Part shown: positions 52,908 through 61,474 of the stretch, in pieces
How positions within the stretch are numbered: the first letter of the stretch is position 1
Layout of the letters: every line of letters starts with the position of its first letter
Assembly: GCA_030673845.1 (NCBI GenBank)
Contig: JAUTCQ010000012.1
Coordinates: forward strand, 371,218 to 435,217
From: Verrucomicrobiota bacterium JB022
GTDB taxonomy: Bacteria > Verrucomicrobiota > Verrucomicrobiia > Opitutales > Oceanipulchritudinaceae
DNA: 64,000 bases
Reading direction: 5' to 3'
Made by a program: the position numbers and the translations under genes
The notes under the pieces: model-generated
Seen by the model: the letters and a program-made list of their open reading frames with translations, nothing else
What the model was told of the DNA's origin: nothing
Database searches by the model: none

Positions 52908-52940
52908 AAAAAACCGTCTTCATCACGAAGACGGTTTTTT
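52908..52940 (+). terminator. Bidirectional terminator after tRNA-Arg
   Basis: An 8-bp stem CCGTCTTC/GAAGACGG (52914-52921 and 52927-52934) is flanked by A6 on the left and T6 on the right. Confidence 0.9.
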
Positions 52941-53329
52941 GGTGTTTGAGGAGCGGGCTGGTGAAACCTCCGCCACCAATCAGGTCTGGCATCCAATGGA
53001 TGCGTAGAAGAATGCCGACGCACGCGAATATTATCCGCGCTCTGGGACTGCGGTGCTCCGCACCGATCTGGTTGATTTCTTCCGCATCGAACACTGGAAC
53101 AGGGGCGCAGGCAGGAGCCATTTTCGCTGGAGACGCGGGTTGTTCCACACAGTGCGGACGCTTTATCACATCTACGGGAAACCAGATCTGCGCGGAGCGC
53201 AGCAGTCCCAGAGCCATTCTGCAACGGATACAGCCCCCAGCTAGATGCACACGCGCTTTTCGCCGAAAGCACCCTCTAGGGGGCCAGTGCACCCCCTCAT
53301 TCTCGGCCCGTGCCTGATCCAGAACGTCA
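52941..53329. repeat. Intergenic repeat cluster with a paired hairpin element
   Basis: No gene is seen in this gap. It has a small hairpin GCATCC-AAT-GGATGC (52989-53003) and two 35-bp arms in inverse orientation, 53039-53073 and 53180-53214. Each arm has the conserved flanks GCTCTGGGACTG and GATCTGGTT around its own 6-bp hairpin. The four differences between the arms are compensatory within the stems. A further weak palindrome is near 53268-53292. Confidence 0.6.
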
Positions 53330-53368
53330 AAAACAGAACGCCGCCTCTCGCGGGGAGAAGGCGGCGTT
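53330..53368 (-). terminator. Rho-independent terminator after mutB
   Basis: A 9-bp stem AACGCCGCC/GGCGGCGTT (53337-53345 and 53360-53368) is followed on the minus strand by CTGTTTTTGA, about 37 bp beyond the stop at 53405. Confidence 0.85.
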
Positions 53369-53404
53369 GAGTCGCTATTATTCGGATCAGTTTGGGCGAA
53401 AGCC

Positions 53405-55588
53405 TTATTCGGCGTATTGCTGTTCGAGCAGGTCCATGACCTTGTTGGCCGAGTCCGTGATGACGGAGCCAGGCCCGAAGATCGCGGCGGCGCCGTGCTC
53501 GTAGAGGTATTCGTAGTCCTGCGCGGGGATGACGCCGCCGGCGACCACGATGATGTCGTCGCGGCCGAGCTTGGCCAGTTCACCGACCAACTGCGGCAGC
53601 AGAGTCTTGTGACCTGCGGCCAGCGAGCTCATGGCGACCACGTGCACGTCGTTTTCGACAGCTTGGGCGGCCGATTCCTCGGGGGTCTGGAACAAGGGCC
53701 CGATGTCGACGTCGAAGCCCATGTCGGCGTAGGCCGTGGCAACGACCTTGGCGCCGCGGTCGTGACCGTCCTGGCCCATCTTGGCGATCATGATGCGCGG
53801 GCGGCGGCCTTCCTTGTCGGCAAAGGCGTCGGTGCGGGCGCGCATCTTTTCGATGGCGCTGCTGTTGCCGTATTCGCTGCTGTAGACGCCGCTGATGGAG
53901 CGGATGACTGCCTGGTGACGACCGTAGACCTTTTCGAGGGCTTCGGAAATTTCACCAAGGCTGGCGCGGGCCTGGGTCGCCTCGATGGCGAGGGCGAGCA
54001 GGTTGGCCTTCACTTCGCCATTGGCGGCCTTGGTCAGGGCTTCGAGGCAGGCACGGACCTTCGACTCGTCGCGCTCGGCGCGGAGCTTTTCGAGGCGTTG
54101 GATCTGGGCGATGCGCACGGCCGTGTTGTCGATGTCGAGCACGTCGAGCGCGTCTTCCTTCTCCAGGCGGAACTTGTTCACGCCGGTGATGGTTTCGAGC
54201 TGGCTGTCAATACGGGCCTGGCGGCGCGCGGCAGCTTCTTCGATGCGCATCTTGGGCATGCCGCTCTCGATGGCCTTGGCCATACCGCCGAGCGATTCCA
54301 CTTCCTGGATGTGGGCCCAAGCCTTGTTCTTGAGGGCGTGGGTAAGGGCTTCGACGTAGTAGCTGCCGCCCCACGGGTCGATGATCTTGCAGATGCCCGT
54401 TTCGTCCTGGAGGAAGAGCTGGGTATTGCGGGCGATCCGGGCGGAGAACTCCGTCGGCAGCGCGATGGCTTCGTCGAGCGCGTTGGTGTGCAGCGACTGG
54501 GTGTGGCCCAGCGCGGCGGCCATGGCCTCGATGCAGGTGCGCGATACGTTGTTGAAGGGGTCTTGCTCGGTGAGGCTCCAGCCGGAGGTCTGCGAGTGCG
54601 TGCGCAGGGCAAGCGACTTCGGGTTTTTCGGGTCGAACTGGTTCACGATCTTGGACCAGAGGAGGCGGGCGGCCCGCATCTTGGCCACTTCCATGAAGTA
54701 GTTCTTGCCTTGGGCCCAGAAGAACGAGAGGCGCGGCGCAAAGGCGTCGACATTGATGCCGGCCTTGATCCCGGTGCGGATGTATTCGAGACCGTCGGCG
54801 AGGGTGTAGGCCATCTCGAGGTCGGCCGTGGCACCCGCTTCCTGCATGTGGTAGCCGGAAATCGAGATCGAGTTGAACTTCGGCATCTTTTGCGAGGTGA
54901 ACTCGAAGATGTCGGCGATGATGCGCATCGAAGGCTCGGGCGGATAAATGTAGGTGTTCCGCACCATGTATTCCTTCAGGATGTCGTTCTGGATCGTGCC
55001 GCTGAGGTCTTCCAGCTTGGCGCCTTGCTCGAGGGCGGCGACAATGTAGAAGGCCATTACGGGCAGCACCGCACCGTTCATGGTCATCGAGACCGACACC
55101 TTGTCCAGCGGGATCCGGTCGAACAGGATCTGCATGTCGAGGATCGAGTCGATCGCCACCCCGGCCTTGCCGACGTCGCCGACCACGCGCTTGTGATCGC
55201 TGTCGTAACCACGGTGGGTGGCGAGGTCGAAGGCCACCGAGAGGCCTTTTTGACCGGCCGCCAGGTTACGGCGGTAAAACGCGTTGGACTCTTCGGCGGT
55301 CGAGAAGCCAGCGTATTGGCGCACCGTCCAGGGGCGGAACACATACATCGTGGCATAGGGGCCGCGCAGGAAGGGCGCAATCCCGGCCTGATAGCCGAGG
55401 TGCTCCATGCCTTCGTAGGCATTACCCGTGTAGAGCGGCTCCACGGGGATCTGCTCCATCGTGTTCCAGACCAGCTCTTCGGCATTTTGGCCGGTGCGCT
55501 TTTCCAGATCGGCCTTCCATTCCGTGTAGGTGGGCTTGGCCGTGGCGGCGGGTTTCCAGTCGATCGACTTAAAATCAGGGGAAATCAT
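53405..55588 (-). CDS. mutB: Methylmalonyl-CoA mutase large (catalytic) subunit
   Basis: The protein (727 residues) interconverts succinyl-CoA and methylmalonyl-CoA using adenosylcobalamin. The TIM-barrel domain covers about residues 40-560 ([72 protein letters not shown]). The C-terminal B12 domain (about 595-727) has the base-off signature [10 protein letters not shown] (DxHxxG). It follows the small subunit by 2 bp on the same strand. Length and key residues are normal. It works with the epimerase and decarboxylase encoded just to the right. Confidence 0.96.
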   Translation of the reverse strand: MISPDFKSIDWKPAATAKPTYTEWKADLEKRTGQNAEELVWNTMEQIPVEPLYTGNAYEGMEHLGYQAGIAPFLRGPYATMYVFRPWTVRQYAGFSTAEESNAFYRRNLAAGQKGLSVAFDLATHRGYDSDHKRVVGDVGKAGVAIDSILDMQILFDRIPLDKVSVSMTMNGAVLPVMAFYIVAALEQGAKLEDLSGTIQNDILKEYMVRNTYIYPPEPSMRIIADIFEFTSQKMPKFNSISISGYHMQEAGATADLEMAYTLADGLEYIRTGIKAGINVDAFAPRLSFFWAQGKNYFMEVAKMRAARLLWSKIVNQFDPKNPKSLALRTHSQTSGWSLTEQDPFNNVSRTCIEAMAAALGHTQSLHTNALDEAIALPTEFSARIARNTQLFLQDETGICKIIDPWGGSYYVEALTHALKNKAWAHIQEVESLGGMAKAIESGMPKMRIEEAAARRQARIDSQLETITGVNKFRLEKEDALDVLDIDNTAVRIAQIQRLEKLRAERDESKVRACLEALTKAANGEVKANLLALAIEATQARASLGEISEALEKVYGRHQAVIRSISGVYSSEYGNSSAIEKMRARTDAFADKEGRRPRIMIAKMGQDGHDRGAKVVATAYADMGFDVDIGPLFQTPEESAAQAVENDVHVVAMSSLAAGHKTLLPQLVGELAKLGRDDIIVVAGGVIPAQDYEYLYEHGAAAIFGPGSVITDSANKVMDLLEQQYAE

Positions 55589-55590
55589 GA

Positions 55591-57735
55591 CTACTTGAGG
55601 CGTTGCAGCAGAGCTTGGTTCATGTCGTAGTTGCTCACGCGGACGTTGACGAAGTTGTCGATCCCGGCTTCGCGCCAGGCGGCTTCACTGTCTCCCGGAG
55701 CGCCGGCGAGGATCAGGTAGAGATCCGGGTTGGCGGCCTTGAGGGCTTTGGCGAGGTCGACGGCCACTTTGCCGTAGGTCTCGTCGTCGGACGTAACCAC
55801 GGCGATGCGGGCGTTGGTTTCCTTGATCGCGGCCACGGCTTCGTCGATGCTGTTGAAGTCGACGTCGCTGAGGACGTTGAACCCGCCGACGCGATAGAAG
55901 GCGCTCGTCCAGTCGGCCCGGGCACGGTAGCGGCGACTGGGGCCGTAGTTGACCTGCAGGATCGTGGCCTTGTCGCCAAGGGCGAGCACCGACGAGCGGA
56001 GGTCTTCATAGGTCTGCGAGCCGCGCTGCATCTTGATGCGCTCGACTTGTTCGCTGCCGGTCTTGTTCTGGCGCAGGGCTTCGTTGATCTGGCCGAGCGT
56101 CATACCGGCCTTGGCGGCGTTGATCGCGGCGACGATCACGCCCGGGTCGGCGACGGGATCGGCGAGGCTGAGGCATTGCAGCGCGCTGTGCACCCCACCC
56201 TTCACCGCTTGCTCGCGTGCCTTCGTGGCCACGGCGCAGCGTTCCTTGGCGATGGCGGCGTAGTCGATCTCGCGGGGCTCGAGGGCCTTTTCCAGCGGAT
56301 TCGGGTAGTTGTTGGTGCCGACGATGGTGTCGCGGCGCTGGTGGATCTTCTTGAGCTTTTGGGCCAGCACTTCCTGCGTCTTGACCTGGGCAAAACCGTC
56401 GCGCAGGGCCTGGACCATGCCACCGGCGGTTTCGACTTCCTGGAAGAGCTGCCAGGCTTGCCCGGCCATCTGCTGGGTGAGGCTTTCCACCGCCCAGGAG
56501 CCGCCCGCCGGGTCGATGACTTTCGTGAGGTCGCACTCTTCACCGAGGATGTGGTGGAGGTTGCGGGCGATGCGGCGCGAGAAGTTGTCGGGCTCGCGGA
56601 TCACCTCGTCGAAGGTCCCCACGGCGAGGCCGTCCACGCCTGCGACCACGGCGCTGAAGCCTTCGGTGCAGGTGCGGAGCAGGTTCACATACGGGTCGAT
56701 CGTGGTCTTGTTCCAGAGGCCGGTGCGGGCGTGGATGTAGATCTTGCGGGCTTCCTCGGGCACTTCGAAGCTTTCGAGCACCTTGTTCCAGAGCATCCGT
56801 AAGGCGCGGAACTTGGCGATTTCGAGGAAGTAGTTGGGCCCGATCGAGAGGCTGAAGCGCATGCGGGGGGCCACCTTTTCGGGCTTGAGGCCGCGGGCCT
56901 GCATCGCGCGGAGGTATTCGACGCCGGTCGCGAGCGCGAAGGCCATCTCCTGGTGCGAGGCACCGCCTGCATTATGATAGACGTGGGTCTGCACGCCGAT
57001 CGTCTGCAGCTTGGGCGCGTTGTCGGCCGCGTAGGCCGTCAGCGCTGCCATCTCGTCGTAGGCGTGGCCCAGCTCGAAGGGCAGGCGGCCATTTTCGACG
57101 AGGAATGCGATCGGGTCGGCCTCGATGCAGCCTTGCAGCTCCTTGAAGTCGACCCCTGCCCGCTCGGCATAGGCGAAATAGAGGCCGCTGAGGGCGACGG
57201 GGCTCAGGCCCGCGCGCCAGTAGACGGAAATGTAGTTCAGGTAGATGCCATTGAACATCTGCGCCAGATCGCTCACGCCGGTGATCGACGTCCCGCAGAA
57301 GCCGACGCTCTGGGCGCAGGCGTGGTCGGGGTCGACCCCTTCGCGGCCGGGCTTGTCGAGCCAGATATTGAGCTCGCTCTGGCCGTTTTCCAGCTCGTGG
57401 CGGGCCACGGTGTTAAACTCCTTCGGCGTGCTCAGGCCCAGCTCTTGCGAGATCCACCAGGGGCGTTCGCGGTAGCCGCCTTTGGAAGCGCCACGCACTT
57501 TGGAGCCCTGGCCGGGCAGGTCGTCGCCCCATTGCACGAGCTTTTGCGCGTGCTCAAGCGTATAGAGGGGCTGGAGGTCGAAGCCCTCGTAGGTGGGCGT
57601 GACCATCACCTTGTCGAACGGGGCGCCTTTCAGGAGATCTTCGGCCGCCTGCTTCCATTGGTCGTAGGTGTGGGAGGGAAATTCCTCCAGCAGGCGTGAG
57701 TTCTCAGGCTGGTTGTGCTCTACGTCAGTTGCCAT
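55591..57735 (-). CDS. mutA: Methylmalonyl-CoA mutase small subunit
   Basis: The 714-residue protein is homologous to the large subunit along its length (barrel region [47 protein letters not shown]). In its C-terminal flavodoxin-like domain the cobalamin DxHxxG motif is missing; the corresponding region reads [20 protein letters not shown]. This is as expected for the non-catalytic MutA chain of heterodimeric mutases. It starts the leftward mutA-mutB operon, with the mce gene divergent across a 348-bp gap. Confidence 0.94.
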   Translation of the reverse strand: MATDVEHNQPENSRLLEEFPSHTYDQWKQAAEDLLKGAPFDKVMVTPTYEGFDLQPLYTLEHAQKLVQWGDDLPGQGSKVRGASKGGYRERPWWISQELGLSTPKEFNTVARHELENGQSELNIWLDKPGREGVDPDHACAQSVGFCGTSITGVSDLAQMFNGIYLNYISVYWRAGLSPVALSGLYFAYAERAGVDFKELQGCIEADPIAFLVENGRLPFELGHAYDEMAALTAYAADNAPKLQTIGVQTHVYHNAGGASHQEMAFALATGVEYLRAMQARGLKPEKVAPRMRFSLSIGPNYFLEIAKFRALRMLWNKVLESFEVPEEARKIYIHARTGLWNKTTIDPYVNLLRTCTEGFSAVVAGVDGLAVGTFDEVIREPDNFSRRIARNLHHILGEECDLTKVIDPAGGSWAVESLTQQMAGQAWQLFQEVETAGGMVQALRDGFAQVKTQEVLAQKLKKIHQRRDTIVGTNNYPNPLEKALEPREIDYAAIAKERCAVATKAREQAVKGGVHSALQCLSLADPVADPGVIVAAINAAKAGMTLGQINEALRQNKTGSEQVERIKMQRGSQTYEDLRSSVLALGDKATILQVNYGPSRRYRARADWTSAFYRVGGFNVLSDVDFNSIDEAVAAIKETNARIAVVTSDDETYGKVAVDLAKALKAANPDLYLILAGAPGDSEAAWREAGIDNFVNVRVSNYDMNQALLQRLK

Positions 57736-58083
57736 CGCGGTAACAGAATTAAGTGGGCGAGGAGGTGTGCGCCATCAGCGCATGAGCCACCACTATGCAA
57801 GATCGACTGATGCTGCCAAGCTTTTTTCTTAAGCATTTCTTATGACTCATTGCCTGATCTATTAGCCATTCTTGGCAGCACTTTGCCATTTCACGGAGGC
57901 TCATTCGGCTAATTGACAGCCTTCTGTCATTTAAGGCCTCGGGCGATTCACGATTTTGATTTCTTATCCACGAACATCGCGTCATTAATTTTGTTTATAT
58001 AAAGACTTGCAAGTCGGGTTCGAATCTTCTACCGATCATGCCATCTGATCTACCGGATAACTTCTCTTTAATCCACGAGTGCC
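57736..58083. other. Divergent regulatory region between mutA and mce
   Basis: The 348-bp, rather AT-rich gap should hold the promoters of both propionate-pathway units. A TTGACA occurs at about 57914 on the plus strand and TATATAAAG at about 57996, but no convincing promoter pair with normal spacing was found. There is no coding potential or cobalamin riboswitch-like box that I could recognise. Confidence 0.6.
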
Positions 58084-58488
58084 ATGATTACCCAGATCGA
58101 CCACATTGGAATTGCGGTGAAAAACCTCGACGAGGTCGTAGCCTACTATGAGCAAACCCTTGGCCTTCATTGTGAAGGCAAGGAAGAAGTGGCCTCGCAA
58201 AAGGTGCGCACGGCCTTCTTCCACGTAGGGGAAGTGCACATCGAGCTGCTGGAGCCGACCGACCCGGAGAGCCCCATCGCGAAGTTCCTCGAAAGCCGTG
58301 GCGAAGGCATCCACCACATCGCCTTTGGCACCGACGACATCACCGGCCAGCTCGCCCACGCCAAGAGCTCCGGCGCGCGCCTGATCCACGAAGTTCCGTT
58401 CGAAGGGGCCGCCAACAAGCTGGTGGCTTTCCTCCACCCGAAGAGCACACACGGCGTATTGACCGAGCTGTGCATGCCCAAGAGCTAA
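58084..58488 (+). CDS. mce: Methylmalonyl-CoA epimerase
   Basis: The 134-residue protein of the glyoxalase/VOC fold converts (2R)- to (2S)-methylmalonyl-CoA. The metal ligands are visible: His in ITQIDHIGIAV, Glu/His in FFHVGEVHIELLEP, His in GEGIHHIAFG and Glu in GVLTELCMPK at the C-terminus. The paired betaalphabetabetabeta units are of normal length. It lies first in the rightward gene set, 50 bp ahead of the decarboxylase alpha-subunit, and links the mutase product to the decarboxylase substrate. Confidence 0.95.
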   Translation: MITQIDHIGIAVKNLDEVVAYYEQTLGLHCEGKEEVASQKVRTAFFHVGEVHIELLEPTDPESPIAKFLESRGEGIHHIAFGTDDITGQLAHAKSSGARLIHEVPFEGAANKLVAFLHPKSTHGVLTELCMPKS

Positions 58489-58538
58489 AACGGGGCACCT
58501 CATCCACCTTACATTAACTTTTCTAATCTGAGCACACA

Positions 58539-60095
58539 ATGCCCATCGACCCCAAACTGATGGAAGCCCTGGAGGCCCGGCGCAAGGAAGCCGAGCTGGG
58601 CGGGGGGCAGGACAAGATCGAGAAGCGCCACGCGGCCGGTCAACTGACCGCCCGGGAGCGTCTCGCCGCCCTGTTCGACCCGGACACGTTCCAGGAATTC
58701 GGCATGCACGCCCAACACGCCTGCGTCGGTTTCGGCATGGCGGACAAGAAGATGCCGTCCGACGGCGTCGTGACGGGCACGGGCTACGTCAAGGGCCGCC
58801 CAGTAGCCGCCTTCGCCCACGACTTTACGGTCGGCGGCGGTGCGCTGGGCCGCATCCACGCCAAGAAGGTCTGCGACCTGATGGACTTCGCGATGAAGGC
58901 CGGGATGCCGATCGTCGGGATCAACGACTCCGGCGGCGCACGGATCCAGGAAGGCGTCGATTCGCTCTCCGGCTACGGCCAGATCTTTTTCCGCAACGTG
59001 GCGGCCTCGGGCCTCGTGCCCCAGGTGGCGATCATCGCCGGCCCCTGCGCTGGCGGCGCCGCCTACTCCCCCGCGCTGACGGACTTCCTCATCATGGTGG
59101 AAAACGAAGCCACCAATATGTTTATCTGCGGCCCGCAGGTGATCAAGAGCGCCACGGGTGAAAACGCCAAGCTGGAGCAGTTCGCCACCGCCCAGGCCCA
59201 CGCCGCCGTCTCCGGCAACGTGCACATGACAGCCAAGAGCGACGCCCACGCCGTCGAGCTGGCCCAGCAGTTGATGAGCTACCTGCCGTCGAACAACCTC
59301 GACGACCCGCCCCACCAGCTCACCGAAAACGTGAGCATGGACGAGGTGCAGGAGCTGAACGACCTCGTGCCCGAAAACCCGAAGGCCCCCTTCGACGTCC
59401 ACGTCGTGATCAACAAGATGTGCGACGAAGGCACGTTCTTCGAGATCATGCCGACGTTTGCGCCCAACCTGGTGACCGGCTTCGCCCGCGTCGACGGTTG
59501 CGTGGTGGGCATCGTGGCCAATCAGCCCAAGGTGAAGGCCGGCTGCCTCGACATCGACGCTTCCGACAAGGGCGCACGCTTCGTCCGCGTGTGCAACATC
59601 TACCAGATCCCGATCGTGACGCTGGTCGACGTGCCCGGGTTCTTCCCCGGCCTGAAGGAAGAGCGCGGCGGTATCATCCGCCACGGCGCCAAGATGCTCT
59701 TTGCCTACGCCGCCTCGACCGTCCCAAAAATCACCGTCATCATGCGCAAGGCCTACGGTGGCGCCTACCTGGCCATGTGCTCGAGCGACCTGGGCGCCGA
59801 CCTCGTCTTCGCCTGGCCGACGGCTGAAATCGCCGTGATGGGCGCCGACGGTGCCGTGAAGGTGATCTTTGGCAAGGAGCTGAAGGAAGCCGAAAATGCC
59901 GACGCCCGCCTGCAAGAGCTCGTCGAGCAATACCGCGACCAGTTTGCCAGCCCCTACCAGGCGGCCGCCAACGCGCTGATTACCGACGTGATCAAGCCGT
60001 CGCAGACCCGCGGCGCCGTCTCCCTCGGCCTGCGCACCCTGCTGAACAAGCGCGAGACCCGCCCGCCGAAGAAGCACGGCAACATCCCCCTCTGA
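58539..60095 (+). CDS. mmdA: Methylmalonyl-CoA decarboxylase alpha (carboxyltransferase) subunit
   Basis: The 518-residue carboxyltransferase moves CO2 from methylmalonyl-CoA to the biotin carrier. The N-terminal half has KRHAAGQLTARERLAALFD, the oxyanion loop GINDSGGARIQEGV and GPCAGGAAYSPALTDF. The C-terminal half has VPGFFPGLKEERGGIIRHGAKMLFAYA and MRKAYGGAYLAMCS. The sequence also fits propionyl-CoA carboxylase beta, but the neighbouring delta, biotin carrier and sodium-pump genes and the absence of a biotin carboxylase favour the decarboxylase. A hairpin follows its stop. Confidence 0.9.
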   Translation: MPIDPKLMEALEARRKEAELGGGQDKIEKRHAAGQLTARERLAALFDPDTFQEFGMHAQHACVGFGMADKKMPSDGVVTGTGYVKGRPVAAFAHDFTVGGGALGRIHAKKVCDLMDFAMKAGMPIVGINDSGGARIQEGVDSLSGYGQIFFRNVAASGLVPQVAIIAGPCAGGAAYSPALTDFLIMVENEATNMFICGPQVIKSATGENAKLEQFATAQAHAAVSGNVHMTAKSDAHAVELAQQLMSYLPSNNLDDPPHQLTENVSMDEVQELNDLVPENPKAPFDVHVVINKMCDEGTFFEIMPTFAPNLVTGFARVDGCVVGIVANQPKVKAGCLDIDASDKGARFVRVCNIYQIPIVTLVDVPGFFPGLKEERGGIIRHGAKMLFAYAASTVPKITVIMRKAYGGAYLAMCSSDLGADLVFAWPTAEIAVMGADGAVKVIFGKELKEAENADARLQELVEQYRDQFASPYQAAANALITDVIKPSQTRGAVSLGLRTLLNKRETRPPKKHGNIPL

Positions 60096-60112
60096 TCCCC
60101 CCCCTCTTTGCG

Positions 60113-60144
60113 CCGGGGTCGAAAGCCTTCCGACCCCGGATTTT
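60113..60144 (+). terminator. Hairpin (attenuator-like) between mmdA and mmdD
   Basis: A perfect 9-bp stem CCGGGGTCG/CGACCCCGG (60113-60121 and 60131-60139) is followed by ATTTT. It lies inside the operon, so partial termination or mRNA stabilisation for high mmdA expression is likely. Confidence 0.65.
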
Positions 60145-60194
60145 ACCGGAAAAACTCGCCAATTGATCCAACTGGCCCAAAGCTGGCCCCGCCC

Positions 60195-60557
60195 ATGCAT
60201 TTCCTTCCCGTCTTAGCCGTTGCCACCCTTTCGGATTCCCTGCCGCACCTGGTCGGCTTCGCCATCGTCCTGGTGGTGTTAGCCGCCCTCTGGGCCATGA
60301 CTGCCGTTGTCGGGCTCGTGATCCCCAAGCCGGCCCCGGTCGCCGCCAAGGCCGCCAAAGCCGCGCCGGCACCCGCCCCCCAACCCAAGGCAGCCGCCGC
60401 TGCCGCAGATGACTCCGAAGAGTTGGCCGTAATCTCGGCCGTCGTGGCCATGCTGATGGACGACCGCGCCCACCGGATCGTGTCGATCCGCAAGAGCGGC
60501 ACGGACTGGAGCCGTGAAGGGCGTCGCCAGCATCACGCCTCGCACCGCATACGTTAA
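60195..60557 (+). CDS. mmdD: Methylmalonyl-CoA decarboxylase delta subunit (OadG/MmdD-like)
   Basis: From the ATG at 60195 the protein has 120 residues. A membrane helix (about 15-42, LVGFAIVLVVLAALWAMTAVVGLVI) is followed by an Ala/Pro/Lys-rich linker and a C-terminal region with ELAVISAVVAMLMDDRAHRIVSI and DWSREGRRQHHASHRIR. This is the organisation of the small membrane subunits (oxaloacetate decarboxylase gamma, methylmalonyl-CoA decarboxylase delta) that hold the complex together. The C-terminal tail recurs in the next gene. The frame extends upstream to 60108, but this lacks similarity. Confidence 0.85.
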   Translation: MHFLPVLAVATLSDSLPHLVGFAIVLVVLAALWAMTAVVGLVIPKPAPVAAKAAKAAPAPAPQPKAAAAAADDSEELAVISAVVAMLMDDRAHRIVSIRKSGTDWSREGRRQHHASHRIR

Positions 60558-60567
60558 CTGAACCGCC

Positions 60568-61014
60568 ATGCTGAAGTCCTACCTCCTGGCTGCGCTGCAC
60601 CAAGCGCAGTATCAACTGGAAGCGGACGGTTCCATCCGCGGGAGCATCCCTGGCTGCCCCGGGGTCTGGGCCCGCACCGGCACCCTGGAGCAATGCCGCA
60701 GCGCCCTTGAGACGCTGCTGGAGCAATGGGTGTTGCAAAAGGTCTGGGCTCACGAGCCCTTGCCCGAATTCGAGGGCCGTCAGCTCCACGTGCATGCACC
60801 GGCCTTTTCCACGCCCGGCGCCGCCCCGGCACCCGCTTCCGCCTCCGCTGGCGGAGACGACCTGGGCACCGAGGAAGAAGCCGCCGCCCTCATGGCCATC
60901 GTCAGCATGATGATGGACAACCAACGGCACCGGATCGTGTCCGTCCGCCCCGTCGAATCCGCCTGGAGTCGCGAAGGCCGCCGCCAGATCCACGCTTCGC
61001 ACCGTCTACGTTAG
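60568..61014 (+). CDS. HicB-like domain fused to decarboxylase delta/epsilon-type tail
   Basis: The 148-residue protein has two parts. Residues about 5-70 look like a HicB/UPF0150 (DUF1902-type) fold: YQLEADGSIRGSIPGCPGVWARTGTLEQCRSALETLLEQW. Residues about 100-148 match the tail of the preceding delta subunit: EEAAALMAIVSMMMDN, HRIVSVR, WSREGRRQIHASHRLR. In Veillonella the epsilon subunit is a short copy of the delta tail, so this is probably the epsilon counterpart with an added domain. An Ala/Pro-rich linker joins the parts. No HicA toxin gene is nearby. A stabilising role in the decarboxylase complex is inferred; the function of the HicB-like part is unknown. Confidence 0.7.
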   Translation: MLKSYLLAALHQAQYQLEADGSIRGSIPGCPGVWARTGTLEQCRSALETLLEQWVLQKVWAHEPLPEFEGRQLHVHAPAFSTPGAAPAPASASAGGDDLGTEEEAAALMAIVSMMMDNQRHRIVSVRPVESAWSREGRRQIHASHRLR

Positions 61015-61053
61015 AATCCCGCATCCTTTCACATCCCTACCCATTTTGACATC

Positions 61054-61458
61054 ATGAAACGCAAGTTCCGCATTTCGCTGAACAACAAGGTCTTCGAGGT
61101 CGAGGCCGAAGTGATCGAAGAAGGTGGCAGCAGTGCCGTCGCCAGCCCCGCCGCCCCGGCTGCCCCCAGCGCACCGGTCGCCCCGGCCCCGACCGCCGCT
61201 CCGGTAGCAGCCCCTGCCCCCCAGGCAGCGGCCCCCGCCGCCGCCGCTGGCGACGTGCCGAGCCCGCTGGCCGGCAAGGTCGTGAGCATCGAAGCCAAGC
61301 CCGGCACGCAAGTGCAGGCCGGCCAGACGATCATGATCCTCGAGGCCATGAAGATGAACACGGAAGTTTCGGCCCCGCACGCCGGAACCGTCCAAGCGGT
61401 GCACGTTTCTCCCGGAGATGCCGTCGAAGAAGGCCAGCCGCTGCTGACGATCGCTTAA
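61054..61458 (+). CDS. mmdC: Biotin carrier (gamma) subunit of methylmalonyl-CoA decarboxylase
   Basis: The 134-residue protein has a short N-terminal strand domain (MKRKFRISLNNKVFEVEAEV), a long Pro/Ala linker (about 29-68) and a biotinyl domain with the biotinylation motif EAMKMN (about residues 94-99) in TIMILEAMKMNTEVSAP. It carries the carboxyl group from the alpha subunit to the membrane beta subunit. It is encoded between the HicB/epsilon fusion and the beta subunit, with 39 and 16 bp gaps. Confidence 0.95.
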   Translation: MKRKFRISLNNKVFEVEAEVIEEGGSSAVASPAAPAAPSAPVAPAPTAAPVAAPAPQAAAPAAAAGDVPSPLAGKVVSIEAKPGTQVQAGQTIMILEAMKMNTEVSAPHAGTVQAVHVSPGDAVEEGQPLLTIA

Positions 61459-61474
61459 CCGGAGGGACTGTATC

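Noticed and set aside
53417-55630. 737-codon plus-strand open frame opposite mutB
   Set aside because: It is antisense to a clearly conserved mutase gene. Its His/Val/Gly/Asp-rich composition is typical of a high-GC shadow frame and it has no recognisable domain.
55591-57735. MutA as a damaged mutase because the DxHxxG cobalamin motif is missing
   Set aside because: Absence of the motif is normal for the small, non-catalytic subunit of heterodimeric methylmalonyl-CoA mutases.
57912-57945. TTGACA upstream of mce as a possible -35 element
   Set aside because: No acceptable -10 hexamer is found at 16-18 bp, so a promoter cannot be supported from sequence alone.
58509-60200. 563-codon minus-strand open frame opposite mmdA
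   Set aside because: Antisense to the carboxyltransferase with a biased Val/His/Gly composition; not a gene.
60568-60780. A HicAB toxin-antitoxin pair
   Set aside because: Only a HicB-like domain is present, it is fused to a decarboxylase tail, and no HicA-like gene lies beside it.
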